Program-made: the position numbers and the translations under genes | Assembly (NCBI GenBank): GCA_020161245.1 | Contig: JAIUOK010000013.1 | Location: 22,387-86,386 of the forward strand | Origin: Actinomycetota bacterium | GTDB lineage: Bacteria > Actinomycetota > Actinomycetes > S36-B12 > CAIYMF01 | Length of the DNA: 64,000 nucleotides | Direction: 5' to 3' | The notes under the pieces: model-generated | What the model saw: only the letters and a program-made list of their open reading frames with translations | Told to the model about the DNA's origin: nothing | The model's database searches: none | Shown: positions 61,987 through 64,000 of the stretch, piece after piece | How the letters are laid out: the number at the start of each line of letters is the position of its first letter | Position numbering within the stretch: the stretch's first letter is position 1

Positions 61987-64000
61987 GGCGCCTGTACCTC
62001 CAGGACGCCGTAGCAGAGGGGCTCGGCCAGAAGATCCGCGCGCGACACCGCCTGCAGCAGCGCCGCCTCCCGGCGCTGGAAGTCGATGTCGGCGTTGCGC
62101 AGCTGCCCTTCACGCATCCGCCTGATGCGGTCCTCGTTCGCGCCGGCGAGCTGCTCGGTGATCAGCGAGGTACGCGCAGTGTGCGTCGTCCGCAGCGATG
62201 CCAACCGCGCATCGAGCGACACCTGCGTCGCGAGCACATGCTCCGCCCGGGCGTCGGCCCACGCGGCGTAGTGCCGCCGGTCGATGCTGTCCCGGTCGCT
62301 CTCACCCATCGTCGCTGTGGCGTTGAAGTCGGTCGCCTGGCCCAGTAGGCTGGTCACCACCTCGTCGACGGGGTCAGCAGCGGAGAACACACGGATAGAG
62401 AAGTCGTCGCGAAGCCCCAGGTGCGTCCAGCCGAAGATCGCGAAGGGGTAGCGACCGGGCTCCAGGGCGTCCGAGCGGGCGAGCAGCGACGTGGTCGGCA
62501 CTCCCTCGAGCCGTGCAGCCTGGGCCGCCGCTCGCACCAGCGGGTGGGCCGGGCCGAGCACCTCGATCTCCGGGTCGTCTTCGGCCAGTGATGCGGTGAC
62601 GACCAGGCGCCGCGTCGGTTCGGTCCCCTTGAGCCAGCGCAGCCAGCGTGAGTCGTTGTGGTTGGTCTCCCGGATGTCCTCCGCGGCCCGAAGCAGGAGC
62701 TCCCGGGCGGTCTGGGACGGGCGTAGCACGGCGATCCGGTCCTCGGCCAAGGCGATCTGCCTGCCCGGGTCGATCGTGTTGAGATAGCCGCGCACGAGAT
62801 GGGCGATGCTCGTGGGGGTCAGCCAGGGTGAGGTTGCCTCGTGGACGGCCGTGTCGTCGGTTCCCTTGACGGCGAGCCCGAACAGGTGGGCCTGTTCGTC
62901 TTCGAGCTTCTGCAGCTCCTGCAGGCGTCCCAGCTTGTTGTCGGCCAGTTGTCGGAGGCGGTCGTCCCTCTCAGCCTGGCTGAGGCTGAGGTTGTCGGCG
63001 ATGCTGCGCATCTCGCGAGTGAGCTCGCCGAGGATCGCTTCGCTCCCGCCCAGGGCGCTCTGGAAGACGCCGATACGGTACAGGCAGCGGTGGTAGATGG
63101 AGGCGTCGACGGTCCCGGGCGTGATCAGGTTGATGATCGCCACGGTCTCGCTGCGCTGTCCCCGCCGGTCGATGCGGCCGATGCGCTGCTCCACGCGCAT
63201 GGGGTTCCACGGCAGGTCGTAGTTCACCAGCGCATCGCAGAACTGGTAGTCCAGGCCCTCTGTCCCCACCTCGGAGGAGAGCAGCAGGTCAAGAGCCCGG
63301 GGATCCTCTCGCGGGAGCTTGAACCGTCGCCGCAGTTCGCGCCTGTCGGCATCGGGCACGTTGCCATGCACGACGCCTAGTCGGAGCTCGTCCGTGGCCA
63401 GCCGCCGCTGGAGGTAGGCCAGGGTGTGCCGGAAGGTGCTGAACAGGAGGAGCTTGTTGTTCTCCATCGTCTGCTTCTGCTCGACGATGGTGCGCAGCGC
63501 GTCGAACTTGGGGTCATCGTCGCCGAGGGCGTGCGTCGCTGCGACTACGGCGTCGATCTCGGTGCGGAAGAGCTCGAGCAGCTCGGTTCCGGGCTGGGTC
63601 TCATCGTCGCCGTCCGCTTCGCTGATCTCTTCGCTCGTCAGACGTCGCTGCAGGATGTCGTTCACGAGAGGGCCTAGCCCGTTGATGCAGCTCGCGGCCT
63701 GGCGCTGCAGCGTGGAGATGAGGAACTCGACCGGTTGGCCGGGGGCCTGCTGACGAGCCATGCGCCGGCAGAGGTCCACCAGGTCGTCGTAGACCATCCG
63801 TTGATCGTCGGAGAACTCGACTTCGACGGTCTCCGGCTTCCGCGTGGTGAAGTTGCCGATGTCCCGCCGTCGGGTGCGGTTGATGAAGCCCGAGAAGGTG
63901 TTGAGGCTGTCGAGAGTGCGGACGACCTGAACCCGGTTCTCGTCGCTGCTGGCGTCGTCCAGCAGATCCCGTACCTGCTGGGCGCGAGGGTCGAGGCTGA
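61983..64000 (-). CDS. SNF2/RapA-like helicase (5' part outside window)
   Basis: The frame is open from 61983 to the right edge of the window, so at least 672 residues of the C-terminal part are visible. The segment reading NRTRRRDIGNFTTRKPETVEV (split FINRTRRRDIGNF / TTRKPETVEVEF) precedes the helicase C domain, with LLLFSTFRHTLAYL, DLLLSSEVGTEGLDYQF and PWNPMRVEQRIGRIDRRGQ (motif VI). The N-terminal ATPase lobe is not in the window. The C-terminal 300 residues (LFGLAVKGTDD onward) are a typical extension of this family and may bind partner proteins. It is the upstream gene of the sacsin-like ATPase. Confidence 0.88.
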   Translation of the reverse strand, partial: SLDPRAQQVRDLLDDASSDENRVQVVRTLDSLNTFSGFINRTRRRDIGNFTTRKPETVEVEFSDDQRMVYDDLVDLCRRMARQQAPGQPVEFLISTLQRQAASCINGLGPLVNDILQRRLTSEEISEADGDDETQPGTELLELFRTEIDAVVAATHALGDDDPKFDALRTIVEQKQTMENNKLLLFSTFRHTLAYLQRRLATDELRLGVVHGNVPDADRRELRRRFKLPREDPRALDLLLSSEVGTEGLDYQFCDALVNYDLPWNPMRVEQRIGRIDRRGQRSETVAIINLITPGTVDASIYHRCLYRIGVFQSALGGSEAILGELTREMRSIADNLSLSQAERDDRLRQLADNKLGRLQELQKLEDEQAHLFGLAVKGTDDTAVHEATSPWLTPTSIAHLVRGYLNTIDPGRQIALAEDRIAVLRPSQTARELLLRAAEDIRETNHNDSRWLRWLKGTEPTRRLVVTASLAEDDPEIEVLGPAHPLVRAAAQAARLEGVPTTSLLARSDALEPGRYPFAIFGWTHLGLRDDFSIRVFSAADPVDEVVTSLLGQATDFNATATMGESDRDSIDRRHYAAWADARAEHVLATQVSLDARLASLRTTHTARTSLITEQLAGANEDRIRRMREGQLRNADIDFQRREAALLQAVSRADLLAEPLCYGVLEVQAP

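Overview
This window is GC-rich, with strong third-position G/C bias and many GTG starts. It comes from the chromosome of an actinobacterium. Two blocks reproduce conserved actinobacterial gene orders. The first is scpA-scpB-rluB-aroH-tyrA-cmk-plsC-der (1-7462). The second is a CDP-alcohol phosphatidyltransferase, DUF881, small basic protein (SbP), DUF881, gcvH, FHA protein, MerR, DUF151 and MerR followed by gcvP (13797-23082); it matches the Rv1822-Rv1832 order of Mycobacterium tuberculosis. I cannot assign the order or genus from sequence alone.

Layout. 1-7.5 kb: chromosome segregation (ScpAB), 23S rRNA pseudouridylation, tyrosine/phenylalanine branch enzymes, CMP kinase, an acyltransferase and the ribosome GTPase Der, mostly with 4-base GTGA start/stop overlaps. 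7.5-13 kb: tRNA-Pro(GGG) with a duplicated 3' end, an AlgX/AlgJ-like lipoprotein, a SigE-type sigma factor with a membrane partner, and small hypothetical genes. 13-23 kb: the membrane/glycine-cleavage/MerR block, with a tandem glycine riboswitch before gcvP and three copies of a shared palindrome that probably binds a MerR protein of the cluster. 23-32.5 kb: RtcB ligase facing a HAD phosphatase, small enzymes, and an ABC exporter operon with two ATPases and a TetR regulator. 32.5-42.5 kb: ABC-F protein, DMT exporter, secreted trypsin-like protease, flavodoxin, acetyltransferase, SGNH hydrolase, Tat-exported ceruloplasmin-like multicopper oxidase, sugar nucleotidyltransferase and a Ser/Thr kinase.

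42.6-51.4 kb is a five-gene leftward catabolic operon: aldehyde dehydrogenase, 3-hydroxyisobutyrate-type dehydrogenase, acyl-CoA dehydrogenase, ADP-forming acyl-CoA synthetase and an enoyl-CoA hydratase/3-hydroxyacyl-CoA dehydrogenase fusion. A GntR/UTRA regulator is divergent from it. Together they could oxidise an aldehyde or a branched acid to a 3-ketoacyl-CoA.

51.8-64 kb is the most unusual part. It looks like an accessory nucleic-acid-processing island, possibly for defence against phage. It holds a UvrD/helicase-IV-like protein with an embedded nuclease-like domain, an SF2 helicase fused to a SprT-like metalloprotease and coupled to a small zinc-tail protein, and, facing them, a SNF2 helicase (running off the window) coupled to a sacsin-like GHKL ATPase with a C-terminal zinc module. 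I do not recognise this combination as a named system.
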